From contig NC_008817.1 of assembly GCF_000015665.1 (NCBI RefSeq), forward strand, positions 496,001-560,000: DNA of 64,000 bases. The letters are read 5' to 3'. The position numbers and the translations under genes were made by a program. Of the stretch, positions 29,463-39,967 are shown one piece after another (the first letter of the stretch is position 1; every line of letters starts with the position of its first letter). The notes below the pieces were generated by a model. That model was not told where the DNA came from and did not search any database. It saw only the letters and a program-made list of their open reading frames with translations. Origin of the DNA: Prochlorococcus marinus str. MIT 9515. Its GTDB lineage: Bacteria > Cyanobacteriota > Cyanobacteriia > PCC-6307 > Cyanobiaceae.

Positions 29463-30641
29463 TTATAGTGATTTGAAAATTTCACGTTTTTTATATTTTG
29501 AAAGAGCATTATTAACTGCTTGTTGTTGATCACGTTTAGTTATCCAATGGTGATATGTTTGAGTATGAAGGCTAACGGAATGACCCATCATTCTGGCTGC
29601 TACTGTATCAGGTAAATCATAAAAAATTGTCCTTACTGCCCAAGCATGTCTAAGATCATAAGGCTTGATATTTAGAGAATAACGTTTAAATTGATCAGTT
29701 ATCTTTTTCCCAATTTTTTGCAAAGTTGTATCTTTAAGATCTCTATTGATATTTGGCAGCAATCCTGGATCTTTTCCCAATTTACAAAGTTCGAATTTAT
29801 CTATCCATTTCGGATGGAAAGGCCAAACCTGATGTTCCCCTGTTTTTGTTGTTGGTAAAACCCTTATGATTTTATCTCCATAAATGTTTAATGAGCTTAG
29901 GTCACAAAAAAAAACTTCATGATTTCTTAAGCCATAAGTTGCCATAAGCCCAAAAACATATTGCCATGATTTGTTTGGTATTTTATCCCATAGGTCTTCA
30001 ATTACTTCATCAGAAGGAAGATCTCTAAAGCTTGCCTTATTTAAACCATATCCTTTAGCCATTAATTTCCAATCTTCTGGAAGTTTATGTCCTAAAAATT
30101 TCGCCAGAACACTAAGAGATGTTGCACATTGTTTTCTGCTTCTAGTACCTTCTTTGTAGGTTTTTAATGTTGCTATAAAAATATCATTTAAATCTTCAGT
30201 ATTTGAATCGCTTTGGATGGAAATTATTCTTTTAAGGTATGGCTTATAAGAACTTCTCCAAGTTGTTTTTCTAGTACTTGATAAATATTCGTTCTTGTTT
30301 TCCTTGAAAAAAAATTCCTCAAATTCCTTAAGTTTGACTAGTAATTTAAATTCATTTTTAATTTCTTTCTTATCGGTTTTTTTTACCCAATTGATCCAAT
30401 TAAATTGATTTAACTCTAATTGCAAAGTTATCAATTGTAATTTTTTTTTCGCTTCTTCTAACCCATTAAAATCTGCATTTAAACCGAGAGCTATTCGTTG
30501 AACAGAAAAATCATGTTCGTTTTTTTTTGAAGGCAGTGAACCTCTAATATTTAATTTCTCGCCCCTTTTTTCAATTTTAAGTTTGCTTCCTTGGGTAGCA
30601 AATTTATCATTGACATTATTGATTTCGTGAATTATGTTCAT
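29463..30641 (-). CDS. Tyrosine recombinase (phage integrase family), solitary
   Basis: A 392-residue protein with an N-terminal SAM-like core-binding region (about 100-190) and a C-terminal catalytic domain. Conserved residues are Arg239 (ATYGLRNHEV), Lys266 in the hairpin (TTKTGEH), Arg331 in YDLRHAWA, His354 in MMGHS and the nucleophile Tyr363 (TQTYHHW). The usual His three residues before the second Arg is Tyr328. I found no tRNA, attachment repeats, phage genes or excisionase around it; its neighbours are cobO and hemH. It may be a stable chromosomal gene or the last remnant of an old element. Confidence 0.85.
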   Translation of the reverse strand: MNIIHEINNVNDKFATQGSKLKIEKRGEKLNIRGSLPSKKNEHDFSVQRIALGLNADFNGLEEAKKKLQLITLQLELNQFNWINWVKKTDKKEIKNEFKLLVKLKEFEEFFFKENKNEYLSSTRKTTWRSSYKPYLKRIISIQSDSNTEDLNDIFIATLKTYKEGTRSRKQCATSLSVLAKFLGHKLPEDWKLMAKGYGLNKASFRDLPSDEVIEDLWDKIPNKSWQYVFGLMATYGLRNHEVFFCDLSSLNIYGDKIIRVLPTTKTGEHQVWPFHPKWIDKFELCKLGKDPGLLPNINRDLKDTTLQKIGKKITDQFKRYSLNIKPYDLRHAWAVRTIFYDLPDTVAARMMGHSVSLHTQTYHHWITKRDQQQAVNNALSKYKKREIFKSL

Positions 30642-30706
30642 TAACTTATATAATTGACCTTATAATGACGTTTCTAATGTTTATTTTCAATATCCATATA
30701 CTTTAA

Positions 30707-31882
30707 ATGGAAAAAATAGGCGTCTTATTGATGAATCTTGGAGGCCCTGAACGCATTACAGATGTGGGTCCATTTTTATATAATTTATTTTCCGACCCTG
30801 AAATAATAAGGCTCCCAGTACCAGCTTTTCAGAAACCTTTAGCCTGGCTAATAAGCACACTTCGAAGTACTACTTCACAACAGGCCTACCTTTCGATTGG
30901 TGGTGGATCTCCTATTAGAAGAATTACTGAACAACAAGCCAGAGAATTGCAAAGTAAATTAAGAGATAAAGGTTTAAATGTCACAACTTATATAGCTATG
31001 AGATATTGGCATCCTTTCACAGAATCTGCAATAGCAGATATGAAAGCAGATGGGATAGATCAAATTGTTGTACTGCCTCTTTACCCTCATTTTTCTATAA
31101 GTACAAGTGGTTCTAGCTTTAGAGAATTAAAAAAATTACGAGACTCGGATTCCGATTTTAAAAAAATACCAATGAGATGTGTAAGAAGCTGGTTTAGTCA
31201 ATCAGGTTATTTAAAATCTATGGTTGAACTTATTTCAGAGCAAATTTCACTTTGCGAATCACCTGCTGATGCACATATATTTTTTACCGCTCACGGTGTT
31301 CCAAAAAGTTATGTAGAGGAAGCTGGAGATCCATATAAAGAACAAATTGAAGATTGTTCATTACTAATTATTAATGAACTTGAAAAATATTTAGGCCATA
31401 GTAATTCATATACTCTCTCATATCAAAGTAGAGTCGGTCCTGTTGAATGGTTGAAACCTTATACTGAAGAAGTTTTGACAGACCTTGGTAAAGCGAAAGT
31501 AAATGATTTAATTGTAGTGCCCATAAGTTTTGTAGGTGAACATATTGAGACTTTGCAGGAAATTGATATTGAGTATAAAGAAATTGCCGAGAAAGCAGGG
31601 ATTGTTAATTTCAGAAGAGTAAAGGCTCTAAATACACATCCTACATTCATTGAGGGTCTTAGTGATCTCGTTGTTTCTAGCCTAAATGGACCAGTTGTCA
31701 ATATAGAAAAAGCTTCTGAGTTACCTGAAAAAGTTAAACTTTATCCTCAGGAAAAATGGCAATGGGGCTGGAATAATAGTTCAGAAGTTTGGAATGGGAG
31801 GGTTGCAATGATTGTTTTCCTAATACTTTTTATTGAACTAATATCAGGCTCTGGACCTCTTCATAAATTAGGTATTTTATAA
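30707..31882 (+). CDS. hemH: Ferrochelatase with C-terminal chlorophyll-binding-like helix
   Basis: A 391-residue enzyme that inserts iron into protoporphyrin IX to form haem. [34 protein letters not shown], the catalytic His in [19 protein letters not shown], and [14 protein letters not shown] are all typical. The last 40 residues ([26 protein letters not shown] and the end) form a transmembrane helix with the ExxNxR chlorophyll-binding signature of the light-harvesting-like family. Such an extension is found in cyanobacteria and plastids, and links haem synthesis to the thylakoid membrane and to chlorophyll status. Confidence 0.95.
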   Translation: MEKIGVLLMNLGGPERITDVGPFLYNLFSDPEIIRLPVPAFQKPLAWLISTLRSTTSQQAYLSIGGGSPIRRITEQQARELQSKLRDKGLNVTTYIAMRYWHPFTESAIADMKADGIDQIVVLPLYPHFSISTSGSSFRELKKLRDSDSDFKKIPMRCVRSWFSQSGYLKSMVELISEQISLCESPADAHIFFTAHGVPKSYVEEAGDPYKEQIEDCSLLIINELEKYLGHSNSYTLSYQSRVGPVEWLKPYTEEVLTDLGKAKVNDLIVVPISFVGEHIETLQEIDIEYKEIAEKAGIVNFRRVKALNTHPTFIEGLSDLVVSSLNGPVVNIEKASELPEKVKLYPQEKWQWGWNNSSEVWNGRVAMIVFLILFIELISGSGPLHKLGIL

Positions 31883-32015
31883 ATTACACTCCATAAATAA
31901 AAATCTAAACTACATTTAAAAATATTTAATTTAGAAGTGGTTCCTGACATTACGTTTCTAAATTAGGCAAAATTTTTTAATTAAGTTTAAGATTTATATA
32001 GAATTATTTTTCTTA

Positions 32016-33779
32016 GTGACTCTTACTTCTCCACCTTTGTCAAAAGGTGATTCAGAAAAAAAATACCCAAAATGGATTACAGGTGCAGAAGCACTTATGG
32101 ATTCACTAAGAATCCATGGTGTGAGAGTTATATTTGGATATCCCGGAGGAGCTATACTCCCAATTTATGATGCTGTATATAAGGCAGAGAGTGATGGATG
32201 GTTGAAACACTATATGGTTAGACATGAGCAGGGAGGTTCCCATGCCGCAGATGGGTATGCGAGAGCAACTGGTGAGGTAGGAGTATGTTTTGGAACTTCA
32301 GGCCCAGGAGCTACGAATTTAGTAACGGGAATTGCAACAGCTCAGATGGATTCAGTCCCATTGGTGGTGGTCACTGGCCAAGTTCCAAGACCTGCTATCG
32401 GAACAGATGCTTTTCAAGAGACTGATATTTTTGGGATAACACTTCCTATCGTTAAACATTCATGGGTAATTAGAGATCCTTCAGATATAGCGAAAGTAGT
32501 TTCAGAAGCTTTTTTCATTGCATCCTCAGGAAGACCCGGCCCAGTTTTAATTGACATACCAAAAGATGTGGGTCAAGAATTCTTTAATTATGAAAGAATT
32601 TTACCAGGTGAAATTATTCCTAAAGGTTTTAAAAGGAATGGTGAAATTAATGATAATGATATCGATAAAGCAATTGAATTAATTAAACAGTCTGCAAAAC
32701 CTTTGCTCTATGTGGGTGGTGGTGCTATATCTTCTGGGGCTCATAAGGAAGTGGAAATACTAGCAAAGAATTTTCAAATTCCTGTCACAACTACTTTAAT
32801 GGGGAAGGGAGCTTTTGATGAAAGGGATGATTTATCTGTGGGAATGTTGGGTATGCATGGAACTGCATATGCAAATTTTGCAGTAACTGAATGCGATCTT
32901 TTGATTACTGTTGGAGCGAGATTTGATGATAGAGTCACTGGCAAATTAGATACATTTGCTCCATCTGCAAAAGTTATTCATATCGATATTGATCCCGCAG
33001 AAGTTAATAAAAATAGACGTGTTGATGTTGCAATCGTTTCTGATGTGGCTGTAGCTCTTTCAAAAATCAATGAAAAATCTTTAAGTAAAAATACTTCGTG
33101 TAATACTAGAAATTGGTTAGAAAAAATAAATTCTTGGAAAAATAAACATCCTTTATTTATTCCTCCTGAAGAAGGAGAAATTTACCCTCAAGAAGTACTT
33201 TTAAAAGTTAGAGATTTGTCCCCTGAAGCTTTCATTACAACAGATGTAGGTCAACATCAAATGTGGGCTGCGCAGTATCTCAGAAATGCCCCAAGAAGGT
33301 GGATTAGTAGTGCAGGCTTAGGAACAATGGGCTTTGGATTACCTGCCGCAATGGGAGTAAAAGCTGCATTACCAACATCTGAAGTTATTTGTATAGCTGG
33401 TGATGCAAGTGTTTTGATGAATATACAAGAATTGGGTACTTTATCTCAATATGGTCTAAAAATTAAATTAGTTATAATAAATAATCGCTGGCAAGGAATG
33501 GTTAGACAATGGCAAGAAAGCTTTTATCATGAAAGGTATTCTTCTTCCGATATGAGTTGTGGAGAACCAGATTTCGTTAAGCTAGCAGAATCCTTTGGAG
33601 TTAAGGGATTTTTAATCTCCGAGAGAAAACAATTACATAATGAATTTAAGTCTGCTTTAGATTTTGATGGTCCAGCCTTAATTAATGTTCGAGTTAGGAG
33701 GGGAGAAAATTGTTATCCAATGGTTCCCCCAGGTAAAAGTAATGCTCAAATGGTTGGTTACGTTAACTGTAAAAACTAA
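32016..33779 (+). CDS. ilvB: Acetolactate synthase, large subunit
   Basis: A 587-residue thiamine-pyrophosphate enzyme of branched-chain amino acid synthesis. [25 protein letters not shown], the active-site [20 protein letters not shown] with the catalytic Glu, [22 protein letters not shown] and the TPP/Mg motif GDASVLMN with [11 protein letters not shown] are present. The start is GTG at 32016 ([11 protein letters not shown] follows). The small regulatory subunit is not adjacent. Confidence 0.95.
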   Translation: MTLTSPPLSKGDSEKKYPKWITGAEALMDSLRIHGVRVIFGYPGGAILPIYDAVYKAESDGWLKHYMVRHEQGGSHAADGYARATGEVGVCFGTSGPGATNLVTGIATAQMDSVPLVVVTGQVPRPAIGTDAFQETDIFGITLPIVKHSWVIRDPSDIAKVVSEAFFIASSGRPGPVLIDIPKDVGQEFFNYERILPGEIIPKGFKRNGEINDNDIDKAIELIKQSAKPLLYVGGGAISSGAHKEVEILAKNFQIPVTTTLMGKGAFDERDDLSVGMLGMHGTAYANFAVTECDLLITVGARFDDRVTGKLDTFAPSAKVIHIDIDPAEVNKNRRVDVAIVSDVAVALSKINEKSLSKNTSCNTRNWLEKINSWKNKHPLFIPPEEGEIYPQEVLLKVRDLSPEAFITTDVGQHQMWAAQYLRNAPRRWISSAGLGTMGFGLPAAMGVKAALPTSEVICIAGDASVLMNIQELGTLSQYGLKIKLVIINNRWQGMVRQWQESFYHERYSSSDMSCGEPDFVKLAESFGVKGFLISERKQLHNEFKSALDFDGPALINVRVRRGENCYPMVPPGKSNAQMVGYVNCKN

Positions 33780-33840
33780 TTATTGTTTTTGGATAAAATT
33801 AACAACTTATAATAAAAATAAATTATTGAGTTTACCTTAA

Positions 33841-34194
33841 TTGAAAAAAGTTATATCGATATTAATAATTTTTGTTTTGGTTATTTTTTTTCCAATTAGA
33901 ACATATTCTGCCGAAATTCTGCAGATAAATAGTTCAAGTAATATTTTAGTTGGAGATCAAAACAGAGATCTTCCAATTAAATTATTTTGTGTTGAGATTA
34001 ATGATAAAGATAATGAACAAATAGCTATAAATCTTCTTAAGAAAGAATTCCCAAGAGGAAGTAAAGTTAAGATAAAACCACTTGGTTTCAAAGAAAATAT
34101 ATTATTAGCAAGGGTTTTTGATATTAATGAAACTAAGGAAATGTCAGAATTGTTATTTGCAAAAGATTTATTAAAAGAGAACTGTCAAAATTAA
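33841..34194 (+). CDS. Small secreted protein, possible nuclease-like
   Basis: A 117-residue protein from a TTG start with a clear N-terminal signal peptide (about 1-23, VISILIIFVLVIFF, cleavage near TYSA-EI). The mature part has one Cys pair possibility (FCVEI and ENCQN) and a basic stretch EFPRGSKVKIKPLGFKENILLARVFD. The phrase with GSKVKIKP resembles the core of staphylococcal-nuclease-like secreted proteins of marine picocyanobacteria, but the catalytic residues are not evident. Function unknown; export is the only firm point. Confidence 0.6.
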   Translation: MKKVISILIIFVLVIFFPIRTYSAEILQINSSSNILVGDQNRDLPIKLFCVEINDKDNEQIAINLLKKEFPRGSKVKIKPLGFKENILLARVFDINETKEMSELLFAKDLLKENCQN

Positions 34195-34200
34195 AGTTTT

Positions 34201-34983
34201 CTAAGGACTTATGAAACTCCATTGACGTGAATAGGTCTTAGATCTTCTCCAAGAATGAAAGTCATAATTTGATTCGTAGGTGCATAAGTCGGAGATATCA
34301 ATATTCTTTTTTGGGATCTTTTCGTTAATAAGTTGAAGATGAGCATATTTTTTTAGATCTAATGCATTTAAAACTTTATTTTTATTATTAACTAATTTTT
34401 TTAACTTAAATAAAGTAGGCAAATTATCTATCAAGGAAATTGATTCATTATGAGGAACATATCTATAAAAATTTTCTAGGGTTTTATTATCTACCAAATA
34501 ATATTTTTTTGATATTGATGGTCCTATTGCCACAATTAAATCTTCATTTGAACAACCATTATTATAAAATTTATCGATAATATTTTTTATTATTTTGTTT
34601 TCTAAACCTTTTCTTCCACAATGTATTGCCCCAACCTGTCTTTTGCTTTTGTCAGCAAACAAAATTGGCATACAGTCTGCTGTATAAATCCATAAAGTTT
34701 GGTTGTGTTTGTCGCTAAAAATACCATCTGCTTCTTCAATTTCGCTTCCTTGGGTCTCAGATCCAAATACAATTTGATTGCTATGAATTTGATTTAAAAT
34801 GCAATCCTTATTATTTTCATTAAGCTGTTTTGATAAGACTGATAGATTGGTTTCAGAACTTGTTTTTGTAAAAAACCCATGTTTAAAATTATTTTCAACA
34901 AAAATAGGAGATAAAAAATATTTAAAAGATTTATCTTTTATTTTTAGGTCTTTTTCTTGAAATTTTTGTTGATTATCATCCAT
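34201..34983 (-). CDS. PgeF/YfiH (laccase-domain) family protein
   Basis: A 260-residue member of the YfiH/PgeF family, formerly called multicopper oxidase laccase domain. The zinc site residues fit: His in NQIHSNQIVF, then YTADCMPILFAD with Cys, and GAIHCGRKGL with the second His. EADGIFSDK and the C-terminal DLCTYESNYDFHSWRR are also characteristic. Family members act in purine nucleoside handling or correct peptidoglycan precursors, not as copper oxidases. It lies ten bases after the Tab2-like gene on the same strand. Confidence 0.85.
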   Translation of the reverse strand: MDDNQQKFQEKDLKIKDKSFKYFLSPIFVENNFKHGFFTKTSSETNLSVLSKQLNENNKDCILNQIHSNQIVFGSETQGSEIEEADGIFSDKHNQTLWIYTADCMPILFADKSKRQVGAIHCGRKGLENKIIKNIIDKFYNNGCSNEDLIVAIGPSISKKYYLVDNKTLENFYRYVPHNESISLIDNLPTLFKLKKLVNNKNKVLNALDLKKYAHLQLINEKIPKKNIDISDLCTYESNYDFHSWRRSKTYSRQWSFISP

Positions 34984-34993
34984 TGTCCTTCCA

Positions 34994-35899
34994 TTATGAA
35001 ATCAATTCAATATCTCTTAAAATCCAGAATCCTGCGAATTTTTCAATAAAAGGAGTTGATTGTATTGAAATAAACTGATATCCAAAAGAATCATTTTTAT
35101 TTTGAGTGAATTTATTATTTAATTCCTTGGCAACTTTTTCTGATAAATCTGTTACCAACCATTTATTATCTTCTGAGGCCTCAAGTATGAGTTGATTCTT
35201 TTCGATATGCAGCTTGACTGGTTCTAAACTGCTAAACCAAGCGGCCAGAGCTAGTGATCTTTCTTTACTAAAAAGTCTAAGACCAGGCACTAAGTTCTCA
35301 TTTTTAAGAGACTTTTTGATTGGAAAAATATCTCCAAATTCAATAGGCCAATTTTCAGCAGATTTTAATTCCTCTATAGATATTTCTGAAATTGTTAATG
35401 CATCACCTCTCACTGCTTCAGGCAAAGGAGTGGGATCATTAGCAATTCTTGATGTGAAAGTCGGAGCCAATACTCCTCTTACATATCCATTCTCGAGAGG
35501 GTAAACCTCTTTTTCTAGAAATTCAATTCTATCAAATAATTCATATGTCCTTCTACTAACAAGAGCCTCAATTCCAATATTCTCAATAGATTTCTTAATT
35601 ATGGATTTCATTGATGCTCTCCAAAATCTTATCTTCGAGGGTTTCTCCCAACCCTTTCTTTCGGCGTCGTTTAGCGCTTCATTTAATGATTTTGTAAGCC
35701 ATATCGAATTAACCTCGTTTGCGGGGCATATTTTATTCCAAAGAAATATATCCTCTGTTTTGAAGGTTTTTGAAGATGAAATAATTAATTCCCATCTTTT
35801 TTTACCGTTTTTTTCAATAATAGGCCTCGAATAAAAGTCCAATTCCCAATCTGATTTTTTAAAATTTTGAATCGAATCGATTTTTTTATTGGGAGTCAT
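34994..35899 (-). CDS. Tab2/Atab2-like RNA-binding protein
   Basis: The 301-residue product, from ATG 35899, contains WELDFYSRPIIEKNGKKRWEL, the strongest signature of the Tab2/Atab2 (DUF1092) family, then CPANEVNSIWL, IRFWRASM and several conserved acidic blocks such as ANDPTPLPEAVRGD. Tab2 in green algae and plants controls translation or assembly of photosystem I core subunits; in cyanobacteria the role is similar but less studied. A frame open to 35980 would overlap the S1 gene by 95 bases and adds no family residues, so the shorter start is used. It still overlaps the S1 3' end by 14 bases. Confidence 0.88.
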   Translation of the reverse strand: MTPNKKIDSIQNFKKSDWELDFYSRPIIEKNGKKRWELIISSSKTFKTEDIFLWNKICPANEVNSIWLTKSLNEALNDAERKGWEKPSKIRFWRASMKSIIKKSIENIGIEALVSRRTYELFDRIEFLEKEVYPLENGYVRGVLAPTFTSRIANDPTPLPEAVRGDALTISEISIEELKSAENWPIEFGDIFPIKKSLKNENLVPGLRLFSKERSLALAAWFSSLEPVKLHIEKNQLILEASEDNKWLVTDLSEKVAKELNNKFTQNKNDSFGYQFISIQSTPFIEKFAGFWILRDIELIS

Positions 35900-37112
35900 T
35901 TTGTAAGTTTTTTTTATCGAAAAGTGCTTTTGCTTTGAGAGCTCTTTCAGAGGCTTCAAGCATAACTTTTCCTTTATCAACGATTAATTCTCCAGGAGAG
36001 TTTTCTAATAACGCTGTATTTAAGCCAATTCTTCCTCGTTCTAGATCAATTTCTGTTATGAGCGCTTTGATAAGCTCACCCTCCTCAAAAATTTCTCTTA
36101 AATTACGAATCGAGCCATTTGTTATGGAAGATTGATGAAGAAGACCGCTTGCTCCTCCTAAATCTACAAAGAAGCCATAGGGTTTTATTCCTAAAACCTC
36201 GCCTTCAATTAATTGTCCTAATTTTAGACCTGAAAATTTAGAAACTAATAATGCTTTTTTTTCTGACAAAACAAGTTTTCTTGACTCTGGATTAACTTCT
36301 AAAAATGCAACTTTTAAAGTTTTGTTTACTAAAGATTGATAGTCTTGGCCATCTTCAAGTTGCGATCTTGGGATAAACCCTCTTAATCCATCAACATCGC
36401 AGGTAAGACCACCTCTATTAAATCCATTAATTGAGACTTGAATTAATTCTCCATTTTTTGCAGAATTTTCAACTTTTTCCCAACTTTGTCTAAGAATTAA
36501 AGCTCTTGAACTAATAGTAACCATCCCATCAGCATTTTGTTCTTTGATAACTAAAACTTCCATTTCAAGACCAATGGGAAATTTTTCCTTGAAATTGGTG
36601 ATCACTCCTAATCCACATTCTTTTTTAGGCATGAACCCTGGTGCTTTCCCTCCAATATCTACATACAATCCATCACTTTCTAAGGCTATTATTTTTCCCT
36701 TTATTGTCTCTCCAGTGGTTCCAATAGGTTCATTTTCATTTAATGCTTCTAAAAAGGCATTTTCATCAAAATCAAATTCATCAACCTTCCTTTCTATTAT
36801 AAATTCTTGATCTTCATCTTTAAAATTCACAGGCTTTGCTAACTCTTGATAACTTTTGTTCTCAAGATTAATGTTTGCGGAATGGTTTTCTTTATCTTCA
36901 TTTAAAGGGGCTTCAATAATTTGTGGCTTTGTTGCATTTATATCTTTCGTAATTCCATTTGAAAGTTTTTGATTATCATCAAAATTTGCCTCTTTTTCTT
37001 TTTCGCTATCTTTTTTACTTATGTGAAGAACCTGAAGAGGTTTTTTAACATCGTTTTTTTGGCCCTTAATTTTCTTATCATTTTGGGCACCCTTATCATT
37101 AACTCCCTTCAT
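35886..37112 (-). CDS. Ribosomal protein S1-like protein (S1 homologue B)
   Basis: A 408-residue protein with an N-terminal low-complexity region of about 110 charged residues (many Lys, Glu, Asn and Asp) followed by three S1 RNA-binding domains of about 70 residues each: IGTTGETIKGKIIALESDGLYVDIG, the block with GELIQVSINGFNRGGLTCDVDGLRGFIP, and IEGEVLGIKPYGFFVDLGGASGLLH. Cyanobacteria carry two S1 genes; this shape matches the second (rps1b or nbp1 type). It could help recruit mRNAs lacking Shine-Dalgarno sequences, which are common here. It diverges from the creatininase-family gene. Confidence 0.85.
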   Translation of the reverse strand: MKGVNDKGAQNDKKIKGQKNDVKKPLQVLHISKKDSEKEKEANFDDNQKLSNGITKDINATKPQIIEAPLNEDKENHSANINLENKSYQELAKPVNFKDEDQEFIIERKVDEFDFDENAFLEALNENEPIGTTGETIKGKIIALESDGLYVDIGGKAPGFMPKKECGLGVITNFKEKFPIGLEMEVLVIKEQNADGMVTISSRALILRQSWEKVENSAKNGELIQVSINGFNRGGLTCDVDGLRGFIPRSQLEDGQDYQSLVNKTLKVAFLEVNPESRKLVLSEKKALLVSKFSGLKLGQLIEGEVLGIKPYGFFVDLGGASGLLHQSSITNGSIRNLREIFEEGELIKALITEIDLERGRIGLNTALLENSPGELIVDKGKVMLEASERALKAKALFDKKNLQNDSQ

Positions 37113-37175
37113 AGGTAAAATAGGACTAATTTATTATTAACATATTCTAAATGCTAGTACTTACAATTAAAAATA

Positions 37176-37964
37176 ATGAACTTTAAATCAATACCTAGTG
37201 AATTTGAATATTTATCTTGGCCAGAAGTGAAAAATATTTCAAAAGAGAAAAGATCCACAATTATCTGGCCATTTGGAGCGGTAGAACAACATGGTCCACA
37301 TTTGCCTTTGGCTACAGATAGTATTTTTGTGGATGAGATAATTTGTGAAGTTTTAAAATTAATTCCCTCTGAGACACCCATAAAAAAACTTCCAACTCAA
37401 TACATAGGATTTTCTCCAGAACATAAGGGATTTGATGGGACTATATCTCTTTCATCAAACCTAATAACCCTAATGATTAAAGAAGTTGGATCTCAATTAG
37501 CTGATATGGGTTTTAAAAGATTGGTGTTAATTAATGCACATGGAGGGCAAATTTCTTTGCTAAATACAGCAGCAAGAGAATTAAGAAGTATTGCTCCAAA
37601 ACTTTCAGTTTTTCCATGCTTTTTGTGGAGCGGTGTTGATGGGTTAAGTGAATTGTTAACGAAAAAAGAAATTGAGAATGGATTACATGCATCTTTAGCT
37701 GAAACGAGTTTGATGATGGCTCTGAAATCTGATCTTGTTGGAGAGGAAAGACCATTTGAAGAAATTGAAAAGCAAATTCCTGAGGGCTGGAGTTTAGAGG
37801 GAAATGCTCCAACGGCTTGGTTCACAGACGATTTAAGTAAGTCTGGAGTTATCGGGGATAGCAGAGGTTCAAACAAAGAATTGGGTATCACCCTAAAAAC
37901 TCTTTTGACTAATCATTGGTACAATATGATTAATAATTTAATGCAATCTGATTGGCCAAAATGA
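37176..37964 (+). CDS. Creatininase-family metal-dependent amidohydrolase
   Basis: A 262-residue protein of the creatininase/ArfB/MftE family. IIWPFGAVEQHGPHLPLATDS supplies several metal ligands (Glu and His), followed by INAHGGQ and HASLAETSLMM. Family members hydrolyse amides in creatinine, formamidopyrimidines or peptide cofactors; the physiological substrate in cyanobacteria is unknown. It precedes the hydrocarbon genes on the same strand but with a 118-base gap, so a shared role is not implied. Confidence 0.88.
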   Translation: MNFKSIPSEFEYLSWPEVKNISKEKRSTIIWPFGAVEQHGPHLPLATDSIFVDEIICEVLKLIPSETPIKKLPTQYIGFSPEHKGFDGTISLSSNLITLMIKEVGSQLADMGFKRLVLINAHGGQISLLNTAARELRSIAPKLSVFPCFLWSGVDGLSELLTKKEIENGLHASLAETSLMMALKSDLVGEERPFEEIEKQIPEGWSLEGNAPTAWFTDDLSKSGVIGDSRGSNKELGITLKTLLTNHWYNMINNLMQSDWPK

Positions 37965-38082
37965 TATTTTCATTATCATTTATTAATGAATAAGTTTAAA
38001 ATTGAAACTATTTCCATCATATATTTATATTTTCATTATAATTGTGTAAAATCATCGCAAATTGATCAAAAGCTTTTCTGAA

Positions 38083-38814
38083 ATGCAAACTCTAGAATCT
38101 AATAAAAACATCCAAATAGGCTCATCACCTGAAAGTGATTCAGCTAATCTTCCTGATTTTACAACAGATGCTTACAAAGATGCATACAGTAGGATTAATG
38201 CGATAGTTATTGAGGGTGAACAAGAAGCTTATGACAACTACATTTCAATTGCGACTCTTTTACCCAATGATTCGGAAGAATTAACAAAATTGGCCAAAAT
38301 GGAGCTAAAACATAAAAGAGGTTTTACGGCTTGTGGTAAAAATTTGGGAGTAGAAGCAGATATGTCTTTTGCCAAGGAATTCTTTTCAAAACTACACGGT
38401 AATTTTCAGGCAGCGTTAAAGAATGAGAGTTTAACTACTTGTCTTCTAATACAAGCCATTTTAATTGAAGCTTTTGCAATTTCTGCTTATCACGTTTACA
38501 TAAGGGTTGCTGATCCATTCGCAAAAAAAATTACTCAGGGTGTGGTTAATGATGAATATCTCCATTTGAATTATGGTGAGAAATGGCTCAAAGAAAATCT
38601 TAGTACATGCAAAGATGAGTTAATCGCTGCTAACAAAGTTAATCTTCCTATTATAAAAAAGATGCTTGATCAAGTCGCAGATGATGCGGCTACCTTGGCT
38701 ATGGATAAAGAAGAGTTGATGGAAGAATTCATGATTGCTTATCAAGACGCACTTCTAGAAATGGGTTTAGATAATAGAGAGATAGCAAGAATGGCAATGG
38801 CAGCAATTGTTTAA
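38083..38814 (+). CDS. ado: Aldehyde deformylating oxygenase
   Basis: A 243-residue ferritin-like diiron enzyme that converts fatty aldehydes to alkanes (mostly pentadecane and heptadecane) plus formate, using oxygen and reductant. The six iron ligands known from the MIT9313 enzyme are here at Glu46, Glu74, His77 (MELKH), Glu129, Glu158 and His161 (DEYLH). ATG 38083 gives MQTLESNK, matching the Prochlorococcus start; a TTG seven codons earlier is also open. The aldehyde comes from AAR, encoded next. Confidence 0.96.
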   Translation: MQTLESNKNIQIGSSPESDSANLPDFTTDAYKDAYSRINAIVIEGEQEAYDNYISIATLLPNDSEELTKLAKMELKHKRGFTACGKNLGVEADMSFAKEFFSKLHGNFQAALKNESLTTCLLIQAILIEAFAISAYHVYIRVADPFAKKITQGVVNDEYLHLNYGEKWLKENLSTCKDELIAANKVNLPIIKKMLDQVADDAATLAMDKEELMEEFMIAYQDALLEMGLDNREIARMAMAAIV

Positions 38815-38923
38815 ATAATTAAGAATTTACATATATACTTCATAGTTATTTTTTATTTCTTTTAAGTAAATAGCTCTATGCTATTGTTCATAAGAATAAA
38901 TAGTTTTACTTAATAAATTATCC

Positions 38924-39964
38924 ATGTTTGGGCTTATTGGTCATTCAACTAGTTTTGAGGATGCAAAAAGAAAAGCTTCATTATTGGGCTTTGACCATAT
39001 TGCTGATGGAGATTTGGATGTGTGGTGCACAGCTCCACCTCAATTAGTTGAAAATGTTGAGGTGAAAAGTGCTACAGGAATATCAATTGAAGGTTCTTAC
39101 ATTGATTCATGTTTTGTTCCTGAAATGCTTTCTAGATTTAAAACAGCACGAAGAAAAGTTTTGAATGCTATGGAATTAGCTCAAAAAAAAGGCATTAATA
39201 TCACTGCTTTAGGAGGTTTCACTTCTATTATCTTTGAGAATTTTAATCTCCTTCAACATAAGCAGATTAGGAATACCTCTTTAGAGTGGGAAAGATTCAC
39301 AACTGGTAATACTCATACTGCTTGGGTTATTTGCCGACAGTTAGAGATAAATGCTCCTAAGGTAGGGATCGAACTTAAAAAAGCAACTGTTGCTGTTGTT
39401 GGTGCTACAGGTGATATAGGCAGTGCTGTTTGTCGATGGTTAATTAATAAAACAGGTATTGGGGAACTTCTTTTGGTAGCAAGACAAAAGGAACCTTTGG
39501 ATAATTTACAGAAGGAATTAGATGGAGGAACTATCAAAAGTTTGGATGAGGCATTACCCGAGGCAGATATTGTTGTATGGGTAGCAAGTATGCCAAAGAC
39601 CATGGAAATTAATACAAATAATCTTAAACAACCATGTTTAATGATTGATGGAGGATATCCAAAGAATCTCGATGAAAAATTCCAAGGTAATAATATACAT
39701 GTTGTTAAAGGAGGTATTGTGAAATTCTTCAATGATATAGGCTGGAATATGATGGAATTAGCGGAAATGCAAAATCCCCAGAGAGAAATGTTTGCCTGTT
39801 TTGCAGAGGCTATGATTTTAGAATTTGAAAAATGTCATACTAACTTTAGTTGGGGAAGAAACAATATATCCCTTGAAAAGATGGAGTTCATTGGAGCTGC
39901 TTCTGTGAAACACGGATTCTCTGCTATTGGCCTTGATAAACATCCAAAAGTATTAGCAGTTTGA
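38924..39964 (+). CDS. aar: Long-chain acyl-ACP reductase
   Basis: A 346-residue NADPH-dependent enzyme that reduces fatty acyl-ACP to aldehyde, the step before ADO. The Rossmann loop [18 protein letters not shown] starts near residue 157. Cys292 in [15 protein letters not shown] is the likely acyl-accepting nucleophile known from AAR. The 109-base spacer after ado carries a long-range inverted repeat and could hold a separate promoter. accA follows three bases after its stop, which couples acyl supply and use. Confidence 0.95.
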   Translation: MFGLIGHSTSFEDAKRKASLLGFDHIADGDLDVWCTAPPQLVENVEVKSATGISIEGSYIDSCFVPEMLSRFKTARRKVLNAMELAQKKGINITALGGFTSIIFENFNLLQHKQIRNTSLEWERFTTGNTHTAWVICRQLEINAPKVGIELKKATVAVVGATGDIGSAVCRWLINKTGIGELLLVARQKEPLDNLQKELDGGTIKSLDEALPEADIVVWVASMPKTMEINTNNLKQPCLMIDGGYPKNLDEKFQGNNIHVVKGGIVKFFNDIGWNMMELAEMQNPQREMFACFAEAMILEFEKCHTNFSWGRNNISLEKMEFIGAASVKHGFSAIGLDKHPKVLAV

Positions 39965-39967
39965 ACC

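Noticed and set aside
29300-30760. A tRNA or attachment-site repeat next to the recombinase
   Set aside because: Both flanks and the short gaps were read for the T-loop pattern GGTTCGAAT and for direct repeats; nothing convincing was found.
38863-38915. Long-range inverted repeat TAAGTAAA/TTTACTTA in the ado-aar spacer
   Set aside because: The arms are short, AT-rich and about 35 bases apart, so a stable hairpin is unlikely, though a promoter for aar may still be here.
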